A stretch of 64,000 bases of DNA from Chloroflexota bacterium (GCA_958295775.1 CATQHC010000009.1:682001-746000), one strand, 5' to 3'. Numbered from the stretch's first letter, positions 51,610 to 60,766 are shown. Numbers and translations are program-made. Notes: a model not told the origin generated them from the letters alone.

Positions 51610-51966
51610 CTAGTCTCGTCTGTTTACGGCCCAGATAACGTTGAGAATGATAATGGCGATCCAGGGAGAAAAAATTACAAAAGAGGAAAAAGGACCCACA
51701 AAGGCGCCAGCTATGGCCATGGCTGGCAGACCGGCAATGAGCGACATGACCGGCAGGACCAGGGGAGAGACGCTGCCCTTACGGTTCTTGATTCGCGCCT
51801 CGATGCGTTGGTCGATGGTGGCGTGCAAGCGCTCGACAAATGAGTCGGCCAGTTCAGTGCCGAAGCGCTCCCCCAACTCCTGGTGCGCGGCAACCATGGC
51901 TTGCAACTCCCGCCGCAACTGCGCGTCAGTCGGAACGCCTTTCTTTTCCTGCTCTACCTCAGCCAT
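51610..51966 (-). CDS. Two-helix membrane protein, paralogue A of three
   Basis: 118 residues from the ATG at 51966. It has the same layout as its neighbours, with AHQELGERFGTELADSFVERLHATIDQRIEARI, a VSPLVLPVMSLIAGLPAMAIAGAF helix and a second helix, and ends NRRD instead of SDIF. Most diverged of the three, so the duplication order is probably A, then B and C. The genes are separated by 130-165 bases. Confidence 0.7.
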   Translation of the reverse strand: MAEVEQEKKGVPTDAQLRRELQAMVAAHQELGERFGTELADSFVERLHATIDQRIEARIKNRKGSVSPLVLPVMSLIAGLPAMAIAGAFVGPFSSFVIFSPWIAIIILNVIWAVNRRD

Positions 51967-52170
51967 AGACCACCCTTTCAAATCTTTAACTGCTATCGTC
52001 TGTTTATTCCAATTTCAGACGTTGCAACTTGAAATGTTAGAAGAGTATTGCAAGCCTCTTAAGTTAAGGGATATACCACACACTGTCTGACAGTGCAAGT
52101 CATAGGGAGGCTCTTCGCGATGGGCGAGGCAACAAAGTGCTTGAACGCCAATGGGCGGTGCTTGCGCAGG

Positions 52171-53175
52171 CTACAGCTCTATCACGCTGCCGGTGCGGCT
52201 AGCCTCGTAGGCTGCCAGGATGATGCGGAGGTTCATCAAGCCGTCCTCGGCGGGGGTCGGCACCGGCCCGTTGTCGTCCAGGGCGTCGCAGAAGGCGCTG
52301 AAGACCCGTGCGAAGGCGCCCGGTTCGGCGGCCCACGGCGCGGGATACTCGCAGTGCTCACCTTTCCACAGCTCGATTGCGTGTTCGCCCCCGCCCAGCA
52401 CAAGCGAGCCCGCCGATCCCTGAATCTCGCGGGCCGGCATGCTCCGGTCAGCACCCCAACCGTTTTGAATGGAGGTGATGGCGCCGTTTTCGTGACGCAG
52501 GATGGCGAGGGCCGTATCTTCCACCTCGAAATCGCGGGCAAAGGTGCCCACCGCGCCGAAGACCTCCCGCACCTCGGATTGCATGAGATTCCGCGCCAGA
52601 TAGATACTGTGATAGCCGTTGTCGAGCAAGGCGCCGCCGCCGCCGCGCCCGGCCTTGGCGCGCCAGCCCGGGTCATACGCCGCCGTGCCCTGGTAGTGAT
52701 AGTTGCCGAAACCTTCAAATCGCACCAGGTACGGCGTGCCGATTGCGCCAGCGTGCACCAGTTCCAAGACGCGGCCGGGCACTGCTTGGCGCGAGTAGTT
52801 GTGAATGAGCGAAAAGACCACATCGGCCTGCTCGACGGCAGCGATAATCTCCAGGGCCTCAGCCTCATTCGCGGCGATGGGCTTTTCCAGAAGGATGTTG
52901 TGTCCCGCTTCAGCGGCGGCAATCGTGGCCGCATGGTGCAAGTGGTGGGGCAGACAGATGTCTACGTAATCAAGGTCGTCACGGGCAAGCAGATCGCGAT
53001 ACTCCACATAGCGGGAGGCCGATGGTATGTGTAAGCGGTCACCGAGCAGGTCGCGCCGCTCCGCCGCCGGATCCGCCACCGCCACCACGTCAATGCGGTC
53101 CGCCAACTCCACATAGCCCGGCAGGTGACCTTGTTCTGCAATCCGTCCACAACCGATGATGCCAACACGTTTCAT
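52171..53175 (-). CDS. Gfo/Idh/MocA family oxidoreductase
   Basis: 334 residues. The Rossmann motif is GIIGCGRIAEQGHLPGY; the catalytic region reads LLEKPIAANEAEA, with the Lys of EKP. The C-terminal domain includes GGGALLDNGYHSIYLARNL. Family members oxidise or reduce sugars, inositols or their derivatives with NAD(P). One of four in the last 12 kb, the nearest being the three at 57-62 kb. Confidence 0.9.
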   Translation of the reverse strand: MKRVGIIGCGRIAEQGHLPGYVELADRIDVVAVADPAAERRDLLGDRLHIPSASRYVEYRDLLARDDLDYVDICLPHHLHHAATIAAAEAGHNILLEKPIAANEAEALEIIAAVEQADVVFSLIHNYSRQAVPGRVLELVHAGAIGTPYLVRFEGFGNYHYQGTAAYDPGWRAKAGRGGGGALLDNGYHSIYLARNLMQSEVREVFGAVGTFARDFEVEDTALAILRHENGAITSIQNGWGADRSMPAREIQGSAGSLVLGGGEHAIELWKGEHCEYPAPWAAEPGAFARVFSAFCDALDDNGPVPTPAEDGLMNLRIILAAYEASRTGSVIEL

Positions 53176-53320
53176 AATGCAGGTTCCTTCATGGTGTCAT
53201 TGGGTTTGCCGACCACAACACAGATTGTGATCGCGCCAGTGAGACTCTGCAAACACGGCCGCCACACTCTCCGAATTCATCTATCTGTCGGCGACTCTTG
53301 AATCGGTGACGTCCATCTTC

Positions 53321-53346
53321 AGTAGCGCGGGGGCTTGTCCCCCGCC
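53321..53346. repeat. REP-like palindrome GTAGCGCGGGGGCTTGTCCC, left flank of the RAYT (family R3)
   Basis: Stem GCGGGGG/CCCCCGC around CTTGT. It lies 22 bases past the transposase stop. Opposite orientation to copies at 53970-54000 and 54153-54185, so the transposase is bracketed by inverted REPs. Confidence 0.75.
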
Positions 53347-53367
53347 TCTTCGCGCGAACAATAGACT

Positions 53368-53865
53368 TCAGAGCCATTCGCTCAAATCGTATACCAGCGA
53401 GCCGGAGAAAGCATAGTCTTGCCAATACTTGACGAGGCCCTGTCGGACTGGATTATTAAGCACATACCTTACAACCTCATCGAGGTTCTCTTCCTCGCGC
53501 AAGAAACGGTCCCAGAAACTCGCTTGCCAAATTCGACCGATCTCACCGAGTTTTCAGACCTGCCGCTGTGCAAGGTTCTTGAACTGACCAACGAAAGTTA
53601 TGATGTCACACGTGGAAGACGGCCCAAGCACAAGATGTGCATGGTTGGGCATCAGACAGTAGGCGTATATTGGTGCTTCAGTTTTGTGCGCGTGCCCACG
53701 CAGCACGTCGCATGTCGCTTGTGCGAACCTCGGATCTACAAAGAGTGGACGTCGCGCAAGCGTGCCAATAGTCACGGAGCAGATCGCTCCTAGTTGACCG
53801 TAGAGTTCCCGGTCAAGGCGAATGCGTTTGTGGCGGTATTGTCTTGATAGAGGATTTGAAGCCAC
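53368..53865 (-). pseudogene. REP-associated transposase (Y1/IS200-like), frameshifted
   Basis: The first part (53554-53865) encodes a Y1-transposase N-terminal region with YCLMPNHAHLVL, the HUH pair of histidines, and FVGQFKNLAQRQV, then meets a TGA. One extra base at about 53556 (TG-AAA to TGG-AAA) restores the frame: GRIWQASFWDRFLREEENLDE, VVRYVLNNPVRQGLVKYW, ending at 53368. A single-base deletion has thus split an otherwise complete RAYT protein. The catalytic Tyr was not located with confidence. Flanking REP palindromes fit a REP-transposase unit. A sequencing error would also explain the shift. Confidence 0.85.
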
Positions 53866-53969
53866 GTTCTTTCTTTTACAAGTTTGCGGGGAATATGCCG
53901 CCGCTCTAGGGGGATTCGGTACTCAAACTACACTTGGCATTTAGATGTCCCGCGTTACGTCAGGTGAAG

Positions 53970-54000
53970 GGCGGGGGACGAGCCCCCGCGCTACTGAGGA
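53970..54000. repeat. REP-like palindrome GCGGGGGACGAGCCCCCGCG (family R3)
   Basis: Stem GCGGGGG/CCCCCGC around ACGAG, with CTACTGAGGA following. On the other side of the transposase from 53321-53346 and inverted relative to it. Confidence 0.75.
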
Positions 54001-54152
54001 AAGAGTCTCTGTTGTCTTGGGGCGAGAAACAACCTACGGCGGCTGGACCCCAGATTTGTTCCAGCCTGGGGACCTCTGTGCCACGTCAGACAAAGTGCGG
54101 CCGACAAGCATACGCGCTAGTCATGTGAGCTTTCACTCTACTTCAGACAAAG

Positions 54153-54185
54153 AGCGGGGGACAAGCCCCCGCGCTACTGAGGAGC
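54153..54185. repeat. REP-like palindrome GCGGGGGACAAGCCCCCGCG (family R3)
   Basis: Same stem as the previous copy with ACAAG loop and the tail CTACTGAGGAGC. A further copy is at 58264-58288. Confidence 0.75.
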
Positions 54186-54233
54186 ACTAAATAAACGGCA
54201 ACTCTCTACCGCCTGCGCATCCAACTACTCTAT

Positions 54234-55082
54234 CTACCCTACCGTCAGGCCCAACTCCCGCTCCACGTACGCCTTGTTCGTCGCCGCGCTGGCTTTGGGG
54301 GTGGAACGGGAACGGTCGAGCTCGATCATAAGCCAGCCCGCATAGCCGTTCTCCTGCAGCACCTCCACGCACTCTTTCACGTGCACCACACCGCTGCCGA
54401 GTTCCACGAAGTCGGGCAGAATGGCCGTCGCGGCATCTGCGCCCTGGGCCTGGACCGACTGGGCGTCGGTGAAGGCTTGGGGGTCCCAGTCTTTCAGATG
54501 GACGTACTTCACGCGGTCGGCGTAGTCGCGCACTACTGACAGTTCGTCACCGCCGCCTTTGCGCAGGTGCGCCGTGTCCGGGCAGAGAAAGACGTAGCGC
54601 GGGTCGGTATAGTCCATCATTATCTCAATCTCTTCCTCCGTCTCCACCGTGGTCGCGTAGTGCGGGTGGTAGCAGGCGAGCACGCCAAAGTCCAGGCAGC
54701 GGCGGCCGATCTCGTCCATGCAGTGGGCCTGGTTGAGCAGCTCCTGGTCGGTAGGGCCGCCCGACGCGCGGGACCCGCCGCCGAGCACCAGCCGGTCGGC
54801 GCCGTGAGCAGCCAGAAACTTGGCAAAGCCCACGTTGCGGGCAACCATCTCGTCCATGCGGTGGGCCTCATTCATGGGTCCCCCGCCGTAGACTGTGACG
54901 AGCTCCAAACCCCGTTGCGCGATGATGTCCTGAAATTCGCTGACCTTATCGCCGTAGGTGTCGACCACCGCCGCGAAGGTCTCAAAGCCCTTAAATCCCA
55001 GCGCGGCAATCTCGTCCAACGCCTGCTCGAACCCGTCCATGCCCCACGTAATCGTATGGTACCCAACGCGAATGTCTGTCAC
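54234..55082 (-). CDS. Sugar phosphate isomerase/epimerase (IolE-like TIM barrel)
   Basis: 282 residues. VGYHTITWG at the start, then ALGFKGFETF, LACYHPHYATTVET (metal ligand His), FLCPDTAHLRKGGGD, YVHLKDWDP and WLMIELDRSRS follow the pattern of inosose dehydratase and related epimerases. The enzyme dehydrates or epimerises a cyclitol or sugar with a divalent metal. It fits the neighbouring Gfo/Idh/MocA oxidoreductases. Confidence 0.85.
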   Translation of the reverse strand: MTDIRVGYHTITWGMDGFEQALDEIAALGFKGFETFAAVVDTYGDKVSEFQDIIAQRGLELVTVYGGGPMNEAHRMDEMVARNVGFAKFLAAHGADRLVLGGGSRASGGPTDQELLNQAHCMDEIGRRCLDFGVLACYHPHYATTVETEEEIEIMMDYTDPRYVFLCPDTAHLRKGGGDELSVVRDYADRVKYVHLKDWDPQAFTDAQSVQAQGADAATAILPDFVELGSGVVHVKECVEVLQENGYAGWLMIELDRSRSTPKASAATNKAYVERELGLTVG

Positions 55083-55316
55083 GGTTGTGCTCCTCTCGGT
55101 TGCTTGCGTGCCCAGAGATGGTACACATCAACATGCTTCAACTAGTCCAAGAACGACTAAGCACCATTATAGTCGCAGCACGTCGGCTGCGGTACGCATG
55201 AACCGCGGCGAGCGCCCACGACCGGGACCGTGCGCTGCTTTTTGCCAGGCACTACGTGCCGACTGCTAAGCGCCTAGCCGCGGATCGTGTGTACGATGGC
55301 ATCGTCTTCTCCCTCC

Positions 55317-55340
55317 GGTAGCGCAGGTTTGCAACCTGCG
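55317..55340. repeat. R2 palindrome
   Basis: GGTAGCGCAGGTTTGCAACC followed by TGCG. Same form as 28424-28440. Confidence 0.7.
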
Positions 55341-55488
55341 TCTCTTTCGCTCGACGCATGCGCTCAGAGGCCGGCAGTAGCACACGCGTAGCCGTCACCA
55401 TCGCCTTAAGCAGAATGCTTAGAAGCCCGACATCACCGTGAGGATAGCTGTGTGTGGCGCCGCTGCCTGCAACACGGGGAAACAGCAA

Positions 55489-55576
55489 AGGTTGTAAGCC
55501 AAGACCCGGCGCAGGTTGTAAACCCATGCCCAGCGCCGGTTGTAAACCCATGTCCAGCGCAGGTTACAAACCTGCG
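55489..55576. repeat. Tandem array of R2-derived units
   Basis: Three to four units of about 24 bases (AGGTTGTAAACCCATGCCCA plus GCGC), the last ending in the complete AGGTTACAAACCTGCG. Spacing and near-identity suggest tandem duplication of a half-repeat. Not a CRISPR: units lack unique spacers. Confidence 0.65.
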
Positions 55577-55582
55577 AAACCG

Positions 55583-57016
55583 CTAGGTGTCCGCTTCGGT
55601 ATAGGCGTCCGCTTCCGTGTAAGCCTCTTCCAACTTGGTGCGGAAGGGTTCTTGGGGACGAGAAACGGCGGCGCTCTGGTAAGCGTGGTTTTGGAGGCTA
55701 TGCTCAACGAGCAGACCGCGCAGGTGGGCGATCACGTCCGCGTGCGCGCGGCTGCCTGCTAGATTCTGAATTTCGTCGGAGTCGGTTGCCAGATCGTAGA
55801 GTTCGCTCTCGCCCGTGGCGTAGTGGACGTATTTGTAGCGCGCGTCACGCACCATTTGGCTGCCCATGTTCTCGCTGAAGACCGTGTCGCGATGGAGCGC
55901 CGTGGAGTCTGCCAGCAATGGCCCAAGGCTTGTGCCTTGGAGCGTTGCCGGCGGCTCCACGCCGCAGGTGGTGTAGAAGAGCGGAACATAGTCGAGGGAG
56001 CTCACGAGCGCTGGGCTCCGCGCACCTGCGCGAACTTCCGGTCCCCGGATGATGAGCGGCACGTGTGCCATTGACTCGTAGAAGAAGCCCTTGTAAGGCA
56101 GGCCGTGATCGCCAAGCGCGTCACCGTGGTCCGCGGTGTAGATAATGAGCGTTTCGTCGAGCACGCCGTTCGCTTCCAGCGCAGCCAGCATCTTGCCGAC
56201 TTCCTCATCAATGAGCGATATGTTGGCGTAGTAGTGGGCACGCCACATGCGGTGCTGCTCCGGCGTTGCCTCCGCAGGGCTCATGCGGTACATAGAGTTC
56301 GTAATATTCTCTTTGCCCGCCTGCTGTTGCGCGCGGGGCTTGTTGACCAGCTCCGCCCGCGAGCCGACGGGCGCGGGAATCGGCGCGTCGTAGTACATGT
56401 CCGCCATCTCTTCCGGCGGGTCGTACGGGTCATGGGGACCGGCGAAACTCACCCACGCGGCGAAAGGCTCTTTACCGTTACGCGCCAGCCAAGCAGCGGC
56501 CTGATCGCCGATGAAGCCGTCCACGTGAAAGCGCTTGGGCAGCGGCGTGACCGAGGCGTTCAGCGTGTCAAAGTAGCCGGGGTTTTGGGTAGGGTGCGCA
56601 CGCTTGTGGCCGTGGGCGCGCAGAAACTTGCTATGGTCGTCGGGCAGGTAGGTATGCCGCTTGTCTTCGGCGCTGATGCGCTCCCCAAAGCCATTGCGCG
56701 CGTCCCAGGGAAAGAAGTGCATCTTGCCGATGGCGGCAGTATTATACCCTGCGTCGGTCAGCACTTGGGGCCAGACTGGCAGCTTGCCCTCGTCGAGCCA
56801 GTGCGAGTTGCCGAGTACGCCGGTGGCGGACGGCCACTGTCCACCCAGCAACGCCGCGCGCGTAGGTACACAGAGCGGCGCGGGCACGTAGCAGCGCTCG
56901 AACACCGTGCCCTCGCGCGCCAGGCGGTCGAGGTTGGGGGTCTGCATGAAGTCCAGACCGTAGCACGGCAAGCTGTCCCAGCGCTGCTGGTCCGCGGTGA
57001 TGAAGAGAAGATTCAT
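55583..57016 (-). CDS. Sulfatase
   Basis: 477 residues, no signal peptide. It begins MNLLFITADQQRWD (metal Asp pair) and has CVPTR at 49-53, the formylglycine signature whose Cys must be oxidised by a formylglycine-generating enzyme (no such gene in the window). TADHGDALGDHG provides further metal ligands. The family removes sulfate from sugars, polysaccharides or choline esters. Being cytosolic by sequence, it may act on small imported sulfated sugars, in line with the sugar genes around it. Confidence 0.9.
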   Translation of the reverse strand: MNLLFITADQQRWDSLPCYGLDFMQTPNLDRLAREGTVFERCYVPAPLCVPTRAALLGGQWPSATGVLGNSHWLDEGKLPVWPQVLTDAGYNTAAIGKMHFFPWDARNGFGERISAEDKRHTYLPDDHSKFLRAHGHKRAHPTQNPGYFDTLNASVTPLPKRFHVDGFIGDQAAAWLARNGKEPFAAWVSFAGPHDPYDPPEEMADMYYDAPIPAPVGSRAELVNKPRAQQQAGKENITNSMYRMSPAEATPEQHRMWRAHYYANISLIDEEVGKMLAALEANGVLDETLIIYTADHGDALGDHGLPYKGFFYESMAHVPLIIRGPEVRAGARSPALVSSLDYVPLFYTTCGVEPPATLQGTSLGPLLADSTALHRDTVFSENMGSQMVRDARYKYVHYATGESELYDLATDSDEIQNLAGSRAHADVIAHLRGLLVEHSLQNHAYQSAAVSRPQEPFRTKLEEAYTEADAYTEADT

Positions 57017-57164
57017 AGATTGCCCCTCGACTGTGTCCTAATGCTCTTGGTTACGGAGATTATTCCCAATGTCTGCCCCTGCTTGTCAGCGTAAATGGCA
57101 CCTTTCTTCTCGGCGCGTACAGAGAGAGAAGCTTTGAGACCGAAACAAGACTATGCATGAGTCA

Positions 57165-58154
57165 CTAAAGGGCGAGACTACTCCCTGTGCGCGCGGCTTC
57201 TCTGGCGATGAGCACCGCGCGAGTCGAATCAATCGCATCCCGCGCGGTTGCGATTATTGGTGACTGACCCCTGATGCGGCGCACGAGGTCCTGGCCGCTG
57301 GAATCCGGGCGGTTGCGGCCAAACTGCACGTGCACGCGCGGTTCCTCGTGCCGCCAGTAGAGCAAGTCGCTGAAGTGCAGGCTGCGGACTTCGGCAGCGC
57401 CCTCGGTGCCCGTGAGAAAGAAGCGGCAGTCCCATGGCGTCGCGCGGGGCGTCAGCCAGTCGGCTTCGATGGTGGCGACGATGCCCGAATCCATGAGGAA
57501 CATGGCGTGGGCGACGTCGTTGAACCCCGGATATTCCTGCCAGCGGCGCTGCGCGTGATGGGCCGTCACCGACTGCACACTCGCGCCGAAATACCAGCGC
57601 GCCAGGTCGATGTCGTGAATCATGAGGTCAACGATGGGGCCGCCTTCTTTGCTTTCCTCCAGCATCCAGGGCTCGCGCTCGGCCAGGGCGAATTCATGGG
57701 GCCGCGTGGCGACACACCCGGCAATCTCGCCCAGAAACCCGGAATCCACCAACTCTTTGAGACGCACGAACGGCGGAGCGAAGCGCTCGGTCACCATCAT
57801 CTGCAATTCGGACGTGCTCGTCGCCAGGGCCTGCTCGACGCGCGCCAAGTCCGCCAATTCAATGACCATCGGCTTATCGACGAGGACGTGCACGTTGCGC
57901 TCCAGACAGGCCAAGATTGCTTCCGCCTTTTCATGGTGCGCATTGCAAATGGTGGCGAGGTCCGGTTTCAGTGCATCCAGCATCTCCTCATAGCCGGCGT
58001 AGATCGGCACGTCGTACTGAAGGGAAACTTCGGCGCGCCGCTCCGGGTCGCTCTCGGCGATGGCGACGAGTTCCGTGTCCCCCGCGGCGAGGATTTCCTT
58101 GATCGAACCGGGACCGTGAATGTGAATGCCGATGGCGGCAAAGCGCAGTCGCAT
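57165..58154 (-). CDS. Gfo/Idh/MocA family oxidoreductase
   Basis: 329 residues. The Rossmann part reads FAAIGIHIHGPGSIKEILAAG, a variant lacking the usual GxGxxG glycines at the start. The catalytic region is LVDKPMVIELADL (DKP instead of EKP, Lys kept), followed by GGPIVDLMIHDIDLARWYFG with the His. Sugar or cyclitol oxidoreductase by family; substrate unknown. Second of four such genes here. Confidence 0.85.
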   Translation of the reverse strand: MRLRFAAIGIHIHGPGSIKEILAAGDTELVAIAESDPERRAEVSLQYDVPIYAGYEEMLDALKPDLATICNAHHEKAEAILACLERNVHVLVDKPMVIELADLARVEQALATSTSELQMMVTERFAPPFVRLKELVDSGFLGEIAGCVATRPHEFALAEREPWMLEESKEGGPIVDLMIHDIDLARWYFGASVQSVTAHHAQRRWQEYPGFNDVAHAMFLMDSGIVATIEADWLTPRATPWDCRFFLTGTEGAAEVRSLHFSDLLYWRHEEPRVHVQFGRNRPDSSGQDLVRRIRGQSPIIATARDAIDSTRAVLIAREAARTGSSLAL

Positions 58155-58263
58155 GTCTTTTCTCCAAGTCTACTTCTGGCGTGTGGGCACTATTTTTGAT
58201 GCGGGGGAAGAGCCCCACATGCTACGGTGTCGCAATTTCACGCGGTGAGTTGCTTCTCCTGCG

Positions 58264-58288
58264 GGCGGGGGACAAGCCCCCGCGCTAC
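58264..58288. repeat. REP-like palindrome (family R3)
   Basis: GGCGGGGGACAAGCCCCCGC followed by GCTAC, identical in core to the copies beside the transposase 4-5 kb away. Confidence 0.7.
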
Positions 58289-58456
58289 ACCGATATGAGC
58301 CGCTCTGTCCGTCATTCCTACGAATGTGGGAACCTGCCTTTGCCTTCTTCCCGCGGAGAGTTGCTTCTCCTGCGGGCGAGTGCCCGTCCCCGCCCGACGT
58401 CTGGAGGAGCCGCACTATCCGTCATTTCCACAATTGCCAAGAGAGCCTCTCTATCC

Positions 58457-58482
58457 GTCATTCCCGCTTTCGCGGGAATCCA
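58457..58482. repeat. GTCATTCCCGCTTTCGCGGG repeat (family R5)
   Basis: Same 26-27 base core as the in-gene copy at 31278-31304, here intergenic. Confidence 0.7.
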
Positions 58483-58598
58483 TCTTCTCTTCGTTTGACG
58501 AGTGTCCACTATTGTTGTGTTGGCTTGAAGCCTGCGCCGGCCCGAGCGTAGTCCTGCTTTCTGTTCTAGTCTCATTGATGCAAAGGCGCCCTGTGAAT

Positions 58599-58636
58599 CA
58601 CCCTCACCCTAGCCCTCTCCCTCAAGGGCGAGGGAA
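58599..58636. repeat. CACCCTCACCCTAGCCCTCT repeat (family R6)
   Basis: Continues CCCTCAAGGGCGAGGG. Related to 287-320. Confidence 0.6.
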
Positions 58637-58699
58637 GAAGAAGCGGTCGCTGGTGTGATATCAACTACTTGGCACTCCGGACTGCTGTTGCGAAACACG

Positions 58700-59782
58700 T
58701 CATTGGCCCTGCGGTGTGCGCGGGCGAATTGCTCGTCCCTCGGAGATCGAATCATAGGCCGCTTCTACCAAATACAGAGTACGCAAGTTGTCGGCTCCGC
58801 TATTCATAGGCTCGCGGTCTTCATGGATTGCGGTGAATAGTTCGGCCATTGGGCCCACCAGCGCATCCGGAATCCACTTGCCTTGGAGTTCCGGCGCAAT
58901 CCACGCAGCGTCGTACCGCTCGCTGCGGTATGCAAGCGTATCCTCGCGACCGTAGGGGAAATTGTAGAAGACCCCAAGCTCGCCTTTCGCTACGCCTGCC
59001 GTGCCTTCGAAGCGGTACGTGGCGTGGGTATCGTCGTCCCAGATGCCCGCGTGGTTGAGCAGTAAACCGTGCGCGCCGTCGGGCCAGGCCAACGTGATCA
59101 CCGCCGAGGTCTCGCCCTTGATGCGTTCGTCACCCGCGTGAAAACCGGCAGCAAAAAGCCATTCCGGCTCCCCCAAGATGAAACGCACGACGTCGAGGAA
59201 ATGAATCGCGTCTTCGACGATCAGCACGCGCGGACGATCCCATAGCCAGGGCCACAATTCCCAGCGCAAAGGACCGACCCGATCGATCTGCACGTACGTC
59301 AGATCGCCCAAGTCGCCGCGTTGCTTGAGGGCGTAGACCGAACGGAAGGCCTGGTCCCAGCGGCCGTTCTGGTTAACCGCGAGGCGCACCCCGGCGTCGG
59401 CTGCGTCCCGCACCATAGATTCCGCTTTGGCAATGTCATAGGTGAGGGGTTTCTGGCAAAGCACGTGCTTACCGGCGGCAACGGCCGCCTCGACGAGCGG
59501 CGGATGGCTGATCGTGGGCGTGGCAATATCCACCACTGCCACGTCCGGTGATTCTAACAGCGCCTCCAGGGAAGGAAAGGACACCGTGCTAAACTCTGCC
59601 GCCAGCGCCTCTGACTTGGCCGTATCGGCATCGTAGATACCTACCACGTTGAAGCCGGCGCTGCGGTAGGCCGGCAGGTGACCGGCCCGCGCAATACTGC
59701 CCGCGCCGACCACACCGATGCCATAGTCGCGTTTCGGCGGGAGATGCGGCAGGTAGTCAAGCGGCTGGGGTGTGGGAGGCAT
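58700..59782 (-). CDS. Gfo/Idh/MocA family oxidoreductase
   Basis: 360 residues from the ATG at 59782, with AAGGA 7 bases upstream; a GTG six codons earlier is weaker. GIGVVGAGSIARAGHLPAY is the cofactor loop; LCQKPLTYDIAKAE holds the catalytic Lys; VEDAIHFLDVVRFILGEPEW supplies the His region. It starts 22 bases after the SDR stop on the same strand, so the two should be one operon acting on the same sugar or cyclitol. Confidence 0.9.
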   Translation of the reverse strand: MPPTPQPLDYLPHLPPKRDYGIGVVGAGSIARAGHLPAYRSAGFNVVGIYDADTAKSEALAAEFSTVSFPSLEALLESPDVAVVDIATPTISHPPLVEAAVAAGKHVLCQKPLTYDIAKAESMVRDAADAGVRLAVNQNGRWDQAFRSVYALKQRGDLGDLTYVQIDRVGPLRWELWPWLWDRPRVLIVEDAIHFLDVVRFILGEPEWLFAAGFHAGDERIKGETSAVITLAWPDGAHGLLLNHAGIWDDDTHATYRFEGTAGVAKGELGVFYNFPYGREDTLAYRSERYDAAWIAPELQGKWIPDALVGPMAELFTAIHEDREPMNSGADNLRTLYLVEAAYDSISEGRAIRPRTPQGQ

Positions 59783-59803
59783 GGTGTTGTCCTTTGGCAC
59801 GAA

Positions 59804-60574
59804 TCACGGCAGCGGCGTCACGCTGTGCACGTAGCCGCCGTCGACGCAGAGAATCTGTCCGGTGATATAGTCTGCCTGGGGTGAGGCGAGAAACACGACC
59901 GCATCGGCAATATCTTCCGCTCTGCCCATGCGGGCGCGGGGCGCACGGCGCATCCATGCGTCTCTGCCCTGCGGTGAAGCCGGCCACCCCGGGGTTGAGA
60001 CTGCGCCGGCGGCAATGCAATTGACCGTAATCCCCTGCGGCCCGAACTCGACCGCCAAGGCTTGCGTCAATGTGTTGAGCGCGCCTTTGGCAACGGTATA
60101 GGGGGTTGTGTGCCGCTGAAAGACGAGGCTGTGCGATGAACTGATATTGACGATACGGCCTCCCGTTTCCTGCAAAAGCATGGTCTGCAACGCTGCCTGT
60201 GTGCAGTGTACGACGCCATCCAGATTCACCGCAAAGACCCGCTGCCAAGCGCTGAAGGGGTAGTCGGCAAACGACCCTGCGTGGCGGCTGCCGATAGCGG
60301 CGTTATTGACCAGTATGTCCAACCTGCCGAAGTGCGTCTGCAATTCCTGGATCATGCCTTGCACTGCGGACGGGTCGCTTACGTCGGCGTGGAGCGGCTG
60401 CCCCTCGCGACCGGTCGCCGCGACAGCCTCGCAGGTGGCCTCAGCCCCCGCTTGGTCGGTGAGGTAATTGACACCCACGTCCGCTCCAGCGGTTGCCAGC
60501 GCGACGGCGATCGCTTGGCCGATGCCTTTGGATGCCCCGGTCACTAGGGCAACGGTACCGTCCAGCGCTATCAT
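59804..60574 (-). CDS. SDR family oxidoreductase
   Basis: 256 residues from the ATG at 60574; upstream in-frame residues contain the intergenic repeat region and are unlikely to be translated. The cofactor loop is TGASKGIG; LVNNAAIG, NISSSHS, YTVAK (YxxxK) and CVDGGY at the end follow the pattern of fatty-acyl or glucose dehydrogenase-like SDRs. First gene of the two-gene unit with the Gfo/Idh/MocA oxidoreductase. It probably oxidises a sugar-derived alcohol. Confidence 0.9.
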   Translation of the reverse strand: MIALDGTVALVTGASKGIGQAIAVALATAGADVGVNYLTDQAGAEATCEAVAATGREGQPLHADVSDPSAVQGMIQELQTHFGRLDILVNNAAIGSRHAGSFADYPFSAWQRVFAVNLDGVVHCTQAALQTMLLQETGGRIVNISSSHSLVFQRHTTPYTVAKGALNTLTQALAVEFGPQGITVNCIAAGAVSTPGWPASPQGRDAWMRRAPRARMGRAEDIADAVVFLASPQADYITGQILCVDGGYVHSVTPLP

Positions 60575-60691
60575 CCCCTTGCTTCTCTCCTGCCGTGACG
60601 CATTCACCCGCGACGCAGTGTGCGACACTGTAGACGGGCGCGGATTCTGCAGTCTTTCGCGCGGTTGATGTGCACTTTTCGCTGGTGCCAC

Positions 60692-60714
60692 GTAGGTTAC
60701 AAACCTGCGCTACC
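60692..60714. repeat. R2 palindrome
   Basis: GTAGGTTACAAACCTGCGCT followed by ACC. Stem AGGTT/AACCT. Confidence 0.65.
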
Positions 60715-60766
60715 CGTCTACTCTCTTCAAGTCTGTTCCGCCGTCGCCGGGTGCCTGCCGCTGCCG

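Larger units (their letters stand above)
53866..54233. other. REP-bearing intergenic region
   Basis: Between the transposase start and the epimerase 3' end. It contains two R3 palindromes in the same orientation, about 150 bases apart; otherwise nothing is seen. Confidence 0.6.
55083..55582. other. Intergenic region with R2 palindromes
   Basis: About 500 bases without a credible gene. R2 copies at 55317-55340 and in the cluster 55489-55576. A minus-strand ORF (55252-55551) translates the repeats into GLQPALGM-type units and is not considered real. Confidence 0.6.
58155..58699. other. Repeat-rich intergenic region
   Basis: About 545 bases holding an R3 REP (58264-58288), a degenerate R3 copy (58203-58225), an R5 copy (58457-58482) and an R6 copy (58599-58636). 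No credible gene. Confidence 0.65.

Noticed and set aside
55252-55551. 99-codon ORF with GLQPA repeats
   Set aside because: It is a translation of the R2-derived tandem repeat, without start signals.
55489-55576. Possible CRISPR array
   Set aside because: Units follow each other directly without unique spacers, and no cas genes are present.
56105-57094. 329-codon plus-strand ORF
   Set aside because: Antisense to the sulfatase; no motif.
57330-58199. 289-codon plus-strand ORF
   Set aside because: Antisense to a Gfo/Idh/MocA gene; no motif.
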